A DNA stretch of 64,000 nt from Heterobasidion occidentale (Eukaryota > Basidiomycota > Agaricomycetes > Russulales > Bondarzewiaceae). A model generated the notes under the pieces. It made no database searches. It was not told the DNA's origin and saw only the letters and a list, made by a program, of their open reading frames with translations. The stretch is taken from contig JBCAQO010000014.1 in NCBI GenBank assembly GCA_039111635.1, forward strand, positions 2,480,001 to 2,544,000. Direction: 5' to 3'. A program made the translations under genes and the position numbers. Positions 43,395 through 55,262 of the stretch are shown in pieces. How positions within the stretch are numbered: the stretch's first letter is position 1; each line of letters opens with the position of its first letter.

Positions 43395-46082
43395 CGTCTG
43401 GGACGTCCTCACCTCACCAGCAACGACTGCACGACGTCTGAGACGACTGTTGTCTGTCTGGGACGTCCTCACCTCACCAGTAACGAGTGCACGACGTCTG
43501 AGATGTCGCGTCTCGACTCAGACGACTGCTGTCCGTCTGGGACGTCCTCACCTCACCAGCATCGACGGCACGACGTCTGAGACGTCGCGTCTTGTCTCAG
43601 ACGACGGCTGTTCAGCTGGGACATCCTCACCTCACCAGCAACGATGGCACAATGTCTGAGACGTCGTGTCTCATCATGGATGCACCCCGGCCATCTGTGA
43701 CGGCTGCAGACGGCCTGACTGCACCCCAGACAAGGGAAGGACGTCCTAGACGTCAGGAAGCGGTTGAAGACGGACTGCGTGAACCCCAGCCAACAGGGGG
43801 GATGTCCCAGACGTCGGGCAGTCATTGCTAGTGACATGAGGACGTCCCCGACGACCAGCAGTCGTCTGAGAGATGAGACGCGACGTCTCAGACGTACCCT
43901 GTACATCTGTGACGACTGCGCGACGTGCCAGACGTCCCCCCTTTGTCTGTGGTGCACACAGGCCGTCTATGACGACTGCGCGATGTCTCAGACATACCCT
44001 GTACGTCTCTGACGACTGTGCGACGTCGCAGACTAACCCTGTACGTCTCTGACGACTGCGCGACGTCTTAGACGTACACCGTACGTCTCTGACGACTGCG
44101 CGACGTGCCAGACATCCCCCTTTGTCTGTGGTGCACACAGGCCGTCTCTGACGAGTGCACGACGTCTCAGAAGTACCCAGTACGTCTGTGACGACTGCAC
44201 GACGTCTCAGACGTACCCTGTACGTCTGTGACGACTGCGCGACTTTGCAGACGTCCCCCTTTGTCCGTGGTGGCACACAGGCCGTCTCTGACGACTGCGC
44301 GACGTCTCAGACGTCCCCCCTTTGTCTGTGGTGCACACAGGTCGTCTGTGACGACTGCACAACGTCGCAGACGAGCCCCCTTTGTCTGTGGTGCACACAG
44401 GTCGCCTGTGACGACTGCACAACGTCGCAGATGTACGCTGTACGTCTGTGACGACTGCGCGACGTCTCACACGTCCCCCCTTTGTCTGTGGTGCACACAG
44501 GCTGTCTCTGACGAGCGCACGACGTCTGAGACGTACCCTGTACGTCTGTGACGACTGCGCGACTTTGCAGACGTCCCCCTTTGTCCGTGGTGCACACAGG
44601 CCGTCTCTGACGAGTGCACGACGTCTCAGACGTACCCTGTACGTCTGTGACGACTGCACAACGTCCCAGACGTACCCTGTACGTCTGTGACGACTGCGCG
44701 ACGTCCCAGACGTCCCCCCTTTGTCTGTGGTGGCACACAGGTCGTCTGTGACGACTGCACAACGTCGCAGACGAGCCCCCTTTGTCTGTGGTGCACACAG
44801 GTCGTCTGTGACGACTGCACAACGTCGCAGACGAGCCCCCTTTGTCTGTGGTGCACACAGGTCGTCTGTGACGACTGCACAACGTCGCAGACGAGCCCCC
44901 TTTGTCTGTGTGCACACAGGTCGTCTGTGACGACTGCACAACGTCGCAGACGTACGCTGTACGTCTGTGACGACTGCGCGACGTCTCACACGTCCCCCCT
45001 TTGTCCGTGGTGCACACAGGCTGTCTCTGACGAGCGCACGACGTCTGAGACGTACCCTGTACGTCTGTGACGACTGCGCGACTTTGCAGACGTCCCCCTT
45101 TGTCCGTGGTGCACACAGGCCGTCTCTGACGAGTGCACGACGGTCTCAGACGTACCCTGTACGTCTGTGACGACTGCACAACGTCCCAGACGTACCCTGT
45201 ACGTCTGTGACGACTGCGCGACTTTGCAGACGTCCCCCTTTGTCCGTGGTGCACACAGGCCGTCTCTGACGAGTGCACGACGTCTCAGACGTACCCTGTA
45301 CGTCTGTGACGACTGCACAACGTCCCAGACGTACCCTGTACGTCTGTGACGACTGCGCGACTTTGCAGACGTCCCCCTTTGTCTGTGGTGCACACAGGCC
45401 GTCTATGACGAGTGCACGACGTCCCAGACGTACCCTGTACGTCTGTGACGACTGCGCGACGTCCCAGACGTCCCCCCTTTGTCTGTGGTGGCACACAGGT
45501 CGTCTATGACGACTGCGCGACGTCGCAGACGAGCCCCCTTTGTCTGTGGTGCACACAGGTCGTCTGTGACGACTGCACAACGTCGCAGACGTACGCTGTA
45601 CGTCTGTGACGACTGCGCGACTTTGCAGACATCCCCCTTTGTCCGTGGTGCACACAGGCCGTCTCTGACGAGTGCACGACGTCTCAGACGTACCCTGTAC
45701 GTCTGTGACGACTGCGCGACGTCTCAGACGTCCCCCCTTTGTCTGTGGTGCACACAGGTCGTCTATGACGACTGCGCGACGTCGCAGACGAGCCCCCTTT
45801 GTCTGTGGTGCACACAGGTCGTCTGTGACGACTGCACAACGTCGCAGACGTACCCTGTACGTCTGTGACGACTGCCCGAAGTCTGGGACGTCCCCCCCTC
45901 GTCTGGGTGAACACAAGGCGTCTGCAACGGCTGAAACGACGTCTCAGACGTCGCGTCTCGTCTAGGATGCAGGCAGGCCGTCTGCGACGTCTGCCTGACA
46001 TCTGAGACGTCGCGTCTCGTCTCAGACGACTGCTAATCGTCACGGACGTCCTCATGTCACCAACAACGGCTGCACTCTCTCA
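43395..46082. repeat. CpG-rich tandem array 1 (20-bp modules in 40- and 60-bp units)
   Basis: Built from about 20-bp modules: GTCGTCTGTGACGACTGCAC, AACGTCGCAGACGAGCCCCC and TTTGTCTGTGGTGCACACAG (a 60-bp unit, for example 44341-44400 and three near-identical tandem copies at 44741-44920), alternating with a 40-bp unit containing ACGTACCCTGTACGTCTGTG. Flanking zones (43395-43850 and 45880-46080) use a different longer unit with ACGTCCTCACCTCACCAGC. Most modules carry the near-palindrome ACGTCTCAGACGT. Long frames on both strands are by-products of the repeat. Confidence 0.9.
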
Positions 46083-46390
46083 CTACTCTCTCACCTGACT
46101 CCTCGCCTGCCTCCTCCCCTGGCCTCTCACCTAGCCTCGCGCCTCCTCTCACCTAGCCTCTCACCTGCCTCCTCACCTAGCCTCTCACCTGCCTCCTCAC
46201 CTGGCCTCTCACCTAGCCTCTCACCTGCCTCCTCACCTGGCCTCTCACCTGGCTCCTCACCTATCCAACATCTTGGATTTTTTTCGCCTCACCTACCACC
46301 CGCCTACCACCTCTTATAACCTAACCTAACCGGATTTTTTTCGCCTCACCTACCACCCGCCTACCACCTCTTATAACCTAACCTATATAT
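46083..46390. repeat. CT-rich cap of array 1
   Basis: CCTCTCACCTGCCTCCTCAC- and CTAGCCTCTCACC-type repeats of about 20 nt, then two copies of a block (GGATTTTTTTCGCCTCACC, TACCACCCGCCTACCACC, TCTTATAACCTAACCTA). The same cap ends array 2 at 59636-59935, in the same orientation. Confidence 0.85.
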
Positions 46391-46960
46391 TATATATTAG
46401 GTAATATATCAACCATGCATTAACCGGTTATTATTACACAATAATAACAGGTCAGACTATGCTTAATTTATATATGCTACAATTGTAGGTCAAAGTTCAA
46501 TAGTTGGATAAAAATGTTAAAAGCATAATACTTTCAGTTTAAAAAGATCAGTTTCTCTTGTCTTAGTGTGTTGGCTTATATATTTGTTGCATAACCTTTA
46601 GGCTATAATAGCCATAAACACAATAACTTATTTCAGCAGTCTTAGTTAAGGACTTTATAAGTTCGTAAGAATTACTAGAACATAGCCTAATTGATTTTCT
46701 GGCCTAAATGTTCTCTATAAGACTGGATTAGGCTATGCATAATGCAATGCACACATTATGCGCAAATTTGATTATATATACATACAATATACAACTATAA
46801 CAGAGACAACCTGACAGTCACAACAAATAGCAACGTGACGTTCACTTACTATCCATAGAGCCTGCCCTTTGCCACAGCTAATACAAGTTGGTGCTGTCAC
46901 AGTCATTGTGCATGTAGCAAAGATATTGTGTACAGGGGCCGGTCCCTGCCTAGCATTTTA
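46391..46960. other. AT-rich, gene-free stretch
   Basis: Strongly AT-rich (ATATATTATATATTAGG and similar) with no open frame or repeat family I recognise. It marks an abrupt composition change between array 1 and the GC-rich block that follows. Confidence 0.7.
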
Positions 46961-49900
46961 CATGAGACGGAAAACGTCGGAGAAGACACACTAAAAGTCG
47001 TAAGCCTATAGCTGTCAATACGGCAGCCAGAGGTATTCCACTACCCGGGAAGATGACAAGGGTATGCGTGTAGGCAAACAGGAGGCTAGCAGCGGAGGCA
47101 GGCATAGATAACGATGCGGTGTTGATCCAGTCTTCGATCCGAGCATAAGCTTGAGGCAGCAGGAAGACGCACACGGGCGCATGTAGGTCGCAGGTGAAGA
47201 CAGGTGCGTGGACTTATACGCAGGTTCGTGACCTCGAGGGGACGTGCATGCGTGCATCGGCTTGAGGGCGGTACGGACTCTCGAGAGGCCTAAGTGAGCA
47301 AGTGGGTCTGGCGTCGAGGAGATCGAGGGGGTCGCGGGAACGCGGTCGATCAAGGGGCGGGCGGAGACGAGGTATCGTCCTTGGTTACACCTGGCCTTTC
47401 TCTTCCTACCTCATCTCCCCGCCACTAGCTGCTCCTCACCCTCCTAGTCGACGCGCTCAAGCGCGAGTCGCGTGACGTTCGCAATTCTCCGTGCCCGAGC
47501 ACGGAGTGTAAGTGCAACAGAATCTTGGGTTCATGGAACGACAATGACGACGGAGGGACGTCGGAATCTTAGTGGTGCTCGCTTTGCGTCGAGAAGACGC
47601 GTGGGCTCGAAGGAGAATTTGATCCTCGCGGGGGTTGAGGACACAGGGTGGTGGTGGTGCAGACCGTCGAGGGAGCGAGCAAGCGAGCATGCGTCCGTCC
47701 TCACCGTTGAGAGGGTTGATGGAGGTCCAATGTCGGAGCTAGGTAGCGGACGAGTGTGGCGCGAGGAAAGGAAGGCTGAGTGTCGAGCGGGTTGTGGTAT
47801 GGTCGTCAAGGAGAACGAGGGCGTAGTGTCGGAGCGCATCGAGCAGCCTGGCTGGTGTGGCGGAGAACGGATGAGCGGGCGTGGCAGATTCACAAGACGA
47901 GGGCGGGGGATACGCCATGTCCGGGAGAGGGCGAAACTCGTGTGAGAGACGACAGAGCCAGGAAGAGATCGAGCTTGAAATCACAACGTACCGGCTTGCT
48001 CAACGAGGTTCGCATCCATCGTGGATGTCCTCGCTGTCCGTTTCAACCCTCTTCCCAGCTCGTATCTTCGTTGCAGCCGTTCCTTGTCCTCGGAGGGGGC
48101 CGGGTGCGATCTGCGGGCAGTTGACAGTGGGGGTTCGAGGGAGTGAAGGTCGAGGGGTTGAGAGGACGAGTAGGCGGGCGTGAGTGGTGTCGAGGAGACG
48201 AGCGTGGGGGGCGGATATGAGTCGCAGGCGAAAGCAGGCGCGTCGACCTGAGGGGACGATGGCGGATGCGGGATCACCAGTTGAGCGAGGCGAGCACACG
48301 AGTGCCCATGGCGTCGAGCACGGAGTCCGGGCGTGTTGAGTGGGGTCCGGGCAATGCAGACGATGTGCGGAGGGGACAGGGAGGACACGAGCAAGTCAGC
48401 GTGGTGCCGAGTGGGTCGAGCACGAGAGCGAGAGCAGCGGGTTGAGAGGGTCGGGCAAGCAGGTCGAGAGGGTCGAGCAGGAGTGGATGAGAGGAGGAGC
48501 GGACGAGGATAGAACGGGAGTAAGAGATGACGACGTACCTGCATCCCTCGTGGATAGCCTCGTCATCCGTGCCCACTCCTTCTCAGCTCGTCTCTCCGCC
48601 GCACTTGTTCCTCTTCCTCTGCCGCCAGCTGGGTCTCATCCTCCTCGTCGACACTCGAACGGCCGCGATGCTTTGCGTGTCGTCAGGCAGCGTGGGCTCC
48701 GGGGGTGGAGACGGCAGTGAACGGGGCGTAGGTGTGGACGAGGACAGAGGTCGGGGGTCAGCGGACGGGCAGTGCGTGGCGGCGATGCGTGAAGTCGAAG
48801 GAAGGACGTCGGCGGTTGATACAGTGAAGCGGTGCGGTCCAGGGGTGCGTAGGGTTGAAGGCCGTTGAGAGGAGAGAGGTTGCGTGTGCATGAGTTCGAG
48901 GGGATGGGTGCGTGCGGCGGAAATGATGAGGGGGGGCAAGAAGAAAGACAAAGAGGAGGGACGTACCCTCGTAACAATTCCGCCCTCCTTCCCGTCTTGC
49001 TCTCTCGCCGCCAGCTTGCCTCTGCCCTCCTTGTTGACACGTTCGAGCGCATGTAGCGCGTATGAGCAGAGCGCAGGGTGCAGGTTGACTCGTCGCGCTC
49101 GGGGGTCACCTAGCGACGGCAACGGCGAGTCGGTGGAGCAGGGGTCGTGCGAGGGCGAGGATCCGCCTCTCCTGCATGGACGCCGAGTCGGGGCGCGGGG
49201 GCAGGATGAACTTGCTGAGCGTGGGCGCAAAGGAAGGGGATGTCGCCGCTCAAGAACGGGCTCGGGAACGCGGGTCCGGGCCCGTACACGTCGGCGGCGG
49301 AGTCGGGCAGGCAAGGCCGTCCTTGATGCGCTCCGCGAGGGAGATGCGCACGCGGAAGGCCTCAGCGACGCGGGAGAGGAGTGCGGGTAGACGATGGGGG
49401 TGCGTCAGCCTGGGGTTGCAGGGGGGCGTGACACCGGGGGAAGGGAAGGCCGGCCGGTGCACGAGGATGCGAATGCGGATGCGGCAGCGGCGGCCTGGTC
49501 GAGGAGGGCGGCGCGGATGTGAGCGGTGCTCGCCGCGGACATGAACTTGGAGCGGTCCTGCGGGGTGCGGTCGCGGTTGCGGCGGTGGCGCTGGGCATGT
49601 GGAGGAGGCGGCGGCGGCGGTGGTGGTGGTGTGGGTGGTGATGGTGGCGACGGCGTCGGAGGCGTCGGAGCAGAGGTGTCGACGAAGGTGGAGGAGGCGG
49701 AGGACGTGCGGGGTGGTGGACGGCGGCGGTGTCGATCTGGAGCGAGTTACGGACGGAAGGAGCGGGCGAGCAGGCGAGAGCGGCGTCGAGCGGGGGATGT
49801 GGTGTGTCGAGTGGGGGTCGGGCAACGCATACGATGCGCGAGGGGATGTGGACGATGCGTGCGAGCCGGGCCAGTGGGCCAGTGGGCATGGGATCGAGCG

Positions 49901-51785
49901 GGTAGAGCGGGGAGATGGCATGGGCGTGTCGCAACCAAGCGGGCGTGCAGATCGTAGACGGCGGGAGCGTTATGGGTAGAGGGTCGACAACAATCTTTGA
50001 AGTGGTTCGAGCGGATATGGCGTCGAGAGGAGAGTCGCTTGAGCGGGTGAACAGGCGCGACTTCGAGCAGGCAAGCGGGCGCGACTTTGAACAGGCAAGC
50101 GGCGCGCGACTTCGACGCAGGGCTGCTCGCGTGGAAGTGGGAGATGGCGAATAAGCGGGCATGAGGGAAAGCGGTTGAACGGGCGTGCTGTCAACTGAGG
50201 AGAGCAGGTGAGCGAGGAAGAGCAGGCGAGCGGATGAGCCGGGCGAGAGGTGAAGCGGATGGGCGGACATGGTGTTAAAGGCTGGGTGGTCCAGGGAGGG
50301 GCTGAAAGACATGACGAGACGCGAGGTGCGCGTGCGCAGGGGAGGGACTGGTGCAAGAGGGAGAGGGATGGCGCGAGAGACAACGTACCTGCAACCTCGT
50401 CGTCCGTGCCCGCCCAAGTCTGTCCGCCACCTCCATTCATTGTCCTCACCCAGCCCCTTTCTCTACCGCCATCTGAATCTCGTCCTCTGCGTCGACGTTC
50501 AAACGGCCGCAATGGTTGCGCGTCCTGGGCTAGCGCGCGCGCGGAGGCGTTGATAGAGCGACCTCAGCGTTCAACCCTCGACATTTGAGGTTGTTGACGG
50601 CACTGTGTTGCAGGAATGTCGAGAGCCCAGGGATGAGCGCGCGTGGGATCGCAGAGACCAGCTGTCGAGGCGTTGAGAGGACGAGCTTCAGAGACGGCGA
50701 GCGTGAGTGGGGTCGATGAGACGAGTGGGAGGGCACCGGGTGGAGGCTGTGTGCGTGTCCGAGGGATCGAGTGCGCGCGGACGTGGGTCGCAGGCAAGGA
50801 CGAACGCATAGGCTCAAGGGTGAGTGGGCTCGAGGGTGAGTGGGCTCGAGGGGCGACATTCGATGGGATCGAGGGGACCGGGGGCGCTGGGCGGCGAGCG
50901 TGTGCGACGTCGAGAGTGGGAACGTCGACAGCGGAGGGGAAGAGTACGAGGGTTCTGTGCGCAAGCGTGCATGGGCTGAGCCTGCGCGGGGTCTTGGCAG
51001 CGACACAGCGCAAGGAAAGGATGGAATCGTGGATCGTCGAGGGGATGAGCGCGAAGGCGCAGGGTGGCGGGGTGGCGTGGTCTGAGCGGACAGCCGGGCG
51101 CGGCGTCGAGGGCGGCAAGGTCACCGTCGGGGGGATTGAGGGGAAGCAGGTTGAAGGAGGGGCTCGAGGTCGGATGAGTAAAGCGGGGCGAGCAGGTAGG
51201 CGGCCGCGGCGTCGAGTGGGAGATCCGGGCGTGTAGAGCGGGGATCCGTGCAACGCAGACGATGCGCGAGGGGACGTGGACGACGTGGGCGTGGCGTCGA
51301 GCGAGGAGAGCGGAGAGAGCAGCAGAGCGAGCGATCGGGTCGAGAGGGTCGGACGAGAGAGCGGGTCGGACGTGGGAGAGGAAGAGCAGACGAAAGGACT
51401 GGGTGGGTAGGGTCAAGGGGTAGGTCGTTGAGGGCGACGTGGAGAATTAGGTCGAGGGCGGGAGGTGTGTGGAGGAACTGGGGCGAGTGACGACGTACCT
51501 ATGTAGATGTCCTCGTCGTCCGTTTCCTCCCTCTTCTGTGCTCATCCCCACCGTGGCCGATCCTCCTCCTCGTCCTCCTCCTCGTTGTCGCGGTTGTCCG
51601 CGTCGTCGAGCTGCGTGGGTGCGTAGGCGTTGGTGAGCGGGACGCCACCGCTGTGGAAACCGTGGAACGCGCTGAACGAGACAGCGATTGGCGCAGGCGT
51701 GGGGTCGAAGGGATGCGTATGCACGAGGCCGAGGGAACGAGTGAGGGGTTGAGGCGGACGAGCGGGAGCTAGAGAGTCACGAGGT
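46961..51785 (-). repeat. GC-rich subtelomere-like block, left half (purine-rich top strand)
   Basis: Composed of G/A-rich words such as GCGGGTCGAG, GTCGAGGGGA and GGGCGTGG on the plus strand, so the minus strand is C/T-rich. Six copies of a 70-100 nt exon-like box on the minus strand lie near 47384-47465, 47984-48075, 48526-48670, 48960-49055, 50380-50510 and 51490-51615. Each contains a form of GCGTTTGAACGTCGACGAGG followed by CAGCTGGCGG, and several end in AGGTACGTC. The long overlapping open frames on both strands reflect GC content and lack of TAA/TAG; I found no recognisable protein. Confidence 0.65.
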
Positions 51786-52669
51786 TAATTAAGTGGTTGC
51801 GTGCGCGCGACGCGAAGTTGAGTCCTTCGCACCCGTCTCTAACTCAACTCTGTCCGCGCGCAACCCTTAACCTTCGTCCCCTCGCCCTCGCCTCGACACT
51901 ATGCACGCCCGCCAACAACTTCCTTCGCCTTCGTCCTCTCATCCACTCGACTCCATGCGTACGCGTCCACTCGGCCACAACAAATCCTTCGACCGTTCCC
52001 TCACGCGCCCTGCCGCTGCCGCACCTGTGCTTCGCGCCCGCGCACAGAGTCTCGCAATCGTCACGCTGCCAGTGCTTCAGCGCGTTGGTGGGGAGGGTCA
52101 GGAGCAGTCGTTCATGAGAAGAGGAGGTGCGAAGAGGGAGGCTATTACAAAGGTCCGTATCCATCCCCTCGACCCTCAACCCCCTTCACACTTTCTCCCG
52201 CTCTCGAGACAGCGCTCGCTCTACCTGCTCGACGCCACGCCCGCTCTCCGCCTCGCACACTCTCCCACTCACCCGTTCGACCCGTTTGGCCTGCTCAACG
52301 CTACGCCCGCTCTCCCGTCAAACCGCGCTCGAACTCACGCGCGTCCCACCGGCGCCACGCACCCGCCTTTGGCTGGATCTACACGCACGCGCGCCCTTGC
52401 CTGTAGCCCACACCCGCCCGTGCGCGTCCCCGGCACCACGCACCCGCCTTTGCGTGGGTGTGCGCGTGCGCTCGTCTTCGCCCGTAGCTCACGCCCACCC
52501 GTGCGCGTCCCCTCGACATCGCGCTCGTCCCCTCGGCCCCGCAGACACGTTCACTCGGCCTCCATGAACCCTTCGACCGATCCCGCCCTCGGTGCCGTTC
52601 CTTCGCGCGCCCCCGTCCCCGCCACACTTGCGCTCTGCGCCCGCGCGCAAAACATTTCAAATATCATGC

Positions 52670-53430
52670 CGCACGCGCTTGAACGCGTCGACGAGGAGGC
52701 GAGGAGCAGCTGCCGGCGGGGAGTGAGCTAGGAAGGATGCGACTAAGTGTTGCAAAGGTACGTACCTTCCGCCAACGTACTTTCCGCTACCCCTCCCTCG
52801 ACCCTTGTCCCCTCGACTCTCTCGACCCCTCGATCGTCCCCGATCCTCGCTTAAGGTCACGCCCGTTTGAAGCCCCTCGACTCCATGGTCCCTGCATGTT
52901 CTCACCGTCGATGTGACCTACGTCCGTGCGCCATCACCCTCGCTCTCCGGATCTCCCCTCTCGACCCACTGGACACCACTCCCACCCGACCCGTCCGACC
53001 CTCTCAACTCCCTCGACCCCCGACCCTGCGCGTTCCCGCCGTCGATGCAACACACGCCCGCTCTCCCTCTCGATTCGCTCGACTCGCTCGACCGTGACGT
53101 CCTGACGACCACACCCTCAATTCTCGATGTTCCATCCCCCGACGCCACGCCCGCCCGCCCTTCATTATTATTCTTTTTCTTTCCCTTGTTCTTTGTTTGT
53201 ATCGTGTTACCCGTACATTTTTCAGACAATTCATTATGACCTTCTAGTTCTACGGTCCCATAGTCTCTGCACACAACACTCACAGACGATGCAGATGACA
53301 CAGACGACGCGTACACAAAAGACATGCCAATGCACCGATGAGTCCGACCTGGGCACTGAGGGCAGACGGCCGTCGAACTGCGTGCACACATCGTCTGTGT
53401 TGTCTGTGTTGTCTGTGTGTTGGCCACTTC
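52670..53430 (+). repeat. Segmental duplication, copy 1
   Basis: Collinear with 54300-54910. Both have the LERVDEE-like exon box, TCTCAACTCCCTCGACC, GCGCGTTCCCGCCGTCGATG, a CTCGACCGTG block, a short AT-rich TTATTCTTTTTCT stretch, and a strongly conserved core CGATGAGTCCGACC followed by GGGCACTGAGGG and TGCACACAT near 53335-53395. Confidence 0.75.
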
Positions 53431-54299
53431 CCACTACGTCACCTGCACGTCGTCCACACTGTCCAGACATAGTCCACGTCTTTTTGCGCCGTCTGCGTCA
53501 TGTTGTCTGTGACGGCGGCGTGTCATGACCTCTCCTTCCTCCTCGCCTCCGCCGTCGCCAGCGTCGTTGGCTACAAGGGCTACCTTATTGTACGTGTGCT
53601 CCCCATCCTCTCTCACTTGCGCCTGCGCTCACGTCATCACCGATCGCGAACACCATCCATCTACAATCTAACTCAGGGCGCAGAGCGTCGGAATGTCGCT
53701 CCTGCCCTTCCCTAAGCCGCACTCCCGCCTCTAGCCCCAACACCGGCCCTCGTCACATGCACCCGCTCCTTGAATACCCACCGCCGAGATGTGCAGCAGC
53801 ACACCTGCACTATTCCAACCCCACACACTCACCTTCACCCTGCCCCCGTCCGCCACATCTACTGTCGCCGCCGCCGTTGCCGCCACCCCACCCACCCCAC
53901 GTCCTCCGCATCCGCTTATGTTTTGGACAAAGACGCCTGCAAGCAGCCCCGCCGCCGCCGAGGCGCAAGAGTGTCTGTGCGCGCGTGCGCGCGTGCCGAG
54001 TCTGCGCCTCGCACACCCATGACGCAAGCGGCCATCTAGCGCGGGAGAGGACACCGCCCGTGAGCCACCAGCGCGAGCATGTATAGGAACACGGCATAGG
54101 AAGAGTCTTGGAACTCCACGAGCAGGTCAGGGGATAGTGCAAAGCGTAACGCTTGGCAACTTTCAGCGGGCAGCAGACAACCGTGCATGAGCAAGGGACA
54201 GGTGCGATCCAGGCGGCGCGTGCGCGTGGGGTCAAGGAGACAAGTGAGAGCGCACTGGGTGACGGGCGTGTACGGGGCCGGGACGGGTTTGCGAATGTG

Positions 54300-54910
54300 G
54301 GTCACGCTTGAGCGCATTGACGAGGAGGGAGAAGAGCAACTGGTAGCGGGGAGATGAGTTGGGGAGGGAGGGGGGTTGGGATTATCAAGGTCTGTCCCAC
54401 TCTTTCCGTCAATCCTTCCTCCACCTGAACTCCCTCGTCAACATGACCCACGTCTGCTCGCCACATGCTCTCCCGCTCTCTCCTCGCGACCCACTCGTTG
54501 CCACTACCACTCGACACGCTGAATTGTCTCAACTCCCTTGACCCTCGAACCTGCGCGTTGCCGCCGTTGATGCACCACACGCTCGCGCTTCTTCTCGACC
54601 TAGTCGACATCACTCCTACTCTCCTGCTCCAAGCTCGCCTGCTCAAACCGCGCGGATTGCTCGACCGTGGCTTCTCGACGACCACACTCTCAGCCCTTGA
54701 TCTTTCTGTCCCCAATGCTAAGTCCGCCCGCTCCTCTTTTTCTGCACATACTTGCGGATGACATAGACGGTACAGACAATGTGTGCATAGCACTGTAGAC
54801 ATGCCGGATCTTCCGATGAGTCCGACCAGGGCACTGAGGGAAGATGGCTGTCGAAATGCATGCACACATTGTCTGTATCATCTGTGTTGTTCGAGTATTG
54901 TCTATCCAAC
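54300..54910 (+). repeat. Segmental duplication, copy 2
   Basis: Collinear with 52670-53430 but shorter through small deletions. The conserved core is at about 54813-54870. Copy-to-copy divergence is visibly lower in the core than in the C/T-rich flanks. Confidence 0.75.
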
Positions 54911-55262
54911 TAGATTGCTTGCCCACATTGCCTGCTAGTCATCTATATCCCCTTGTGCGGTCTCTGTCGCCGGTATGTTTCCCTAGTCCCCCCTAGTATC
55001 TATTGTCTGGGACACCTACTGTTGCCTAAGACGGCTGCATGCTATCTGAGACACCTGCCGTCGTCAATGCCGACTGTATGTTGTCTCAGACACCTGCCAC
55101 TGTCTAAGACAGCTGAATGCTGCCTTAGACATCTGTAGTCGGCAATGCCGACTAAGTGTTGTCTGAGACAGCAACGGTTGTCTACCGACAGCTACATGCT
55201 ATCTGAGACCTAACTCTATCTCACCTCACCTAACCTAACCTGACCTGACCTGACCTGACCTC
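54911..55262. repeat. Diverged array start and telomere-like pentamer run
   Basis: 54990-55210 holds loose repeats of TGTCTGAGACACCTGCC and GACGGCTGCATGCTATCTGA, a diverged AT-richer form of the array module. 55218-55262 is a run of pentamers CCTAA and CCTGA (CACCTAACCTAACC, then CCTGA several times). On the other strand this reads TCAGG/TTAGG, close to but not the same as TTAGGG. Confidence 0.7.

Larger units (their letters stand above)
51786..54930 (+). repeat. GC-rich subtelomere-like block, right half (pyrimidine-rich top strand)
   Basis: The same type of sequence in the opposite orientation: C/T-rich words such as CCCGCTCTC, CTCGACCC and CCACGCCCGC on the plus strand. Exon-like boxes now lie on the plus strand near 52080-52155, 52672-52765 and 54305-54395 (for example CTTGAACGCGTCGACGAGGA, then AAAGGTACGT). 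The polarity change falls near 51785. Includes the duplicated segment annotated separately. No confident gene. Confidence 0.6.

Noticed and set aside
43395..46082. Long open frames on both strands (for example RRAVVTDVQGTSETS-type repeats of over 250 codons)
   Set aside because: They arise because 60-nt units keep the frame and the repeat lacks stops. Both strands and several frames are open at once, and the composition follows the DNA repeat. Not genes.
47457..51416. Many overlapping frames of 100-350 codons in the GC-rich block
   Set aside because: Open on both strands with low-complexity Pro/Arg/Ser or Gly/Glu/Arg composition that follows base content. No domain recognised.
54036..54317. 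Minus-strand frame with AESCQALRFALSPDLLVEFQ
   Set aside because: The composition is more protein-like than its neighbours, but it has no recognisable domain, exon support or second copy. Left unassigned.
53335..54870. Hammerhead-ribozyme-like words (CGATGAG ... GTCGAA)
   Set aside because: The core would need CUGAUGA, but the sequence has CCGATGA. The GTC before GAA pairs with an internal GAC, not as a stem II, and no stem I or cleavage triplet could be placed. Conserved, but not a convincing hammerhead.
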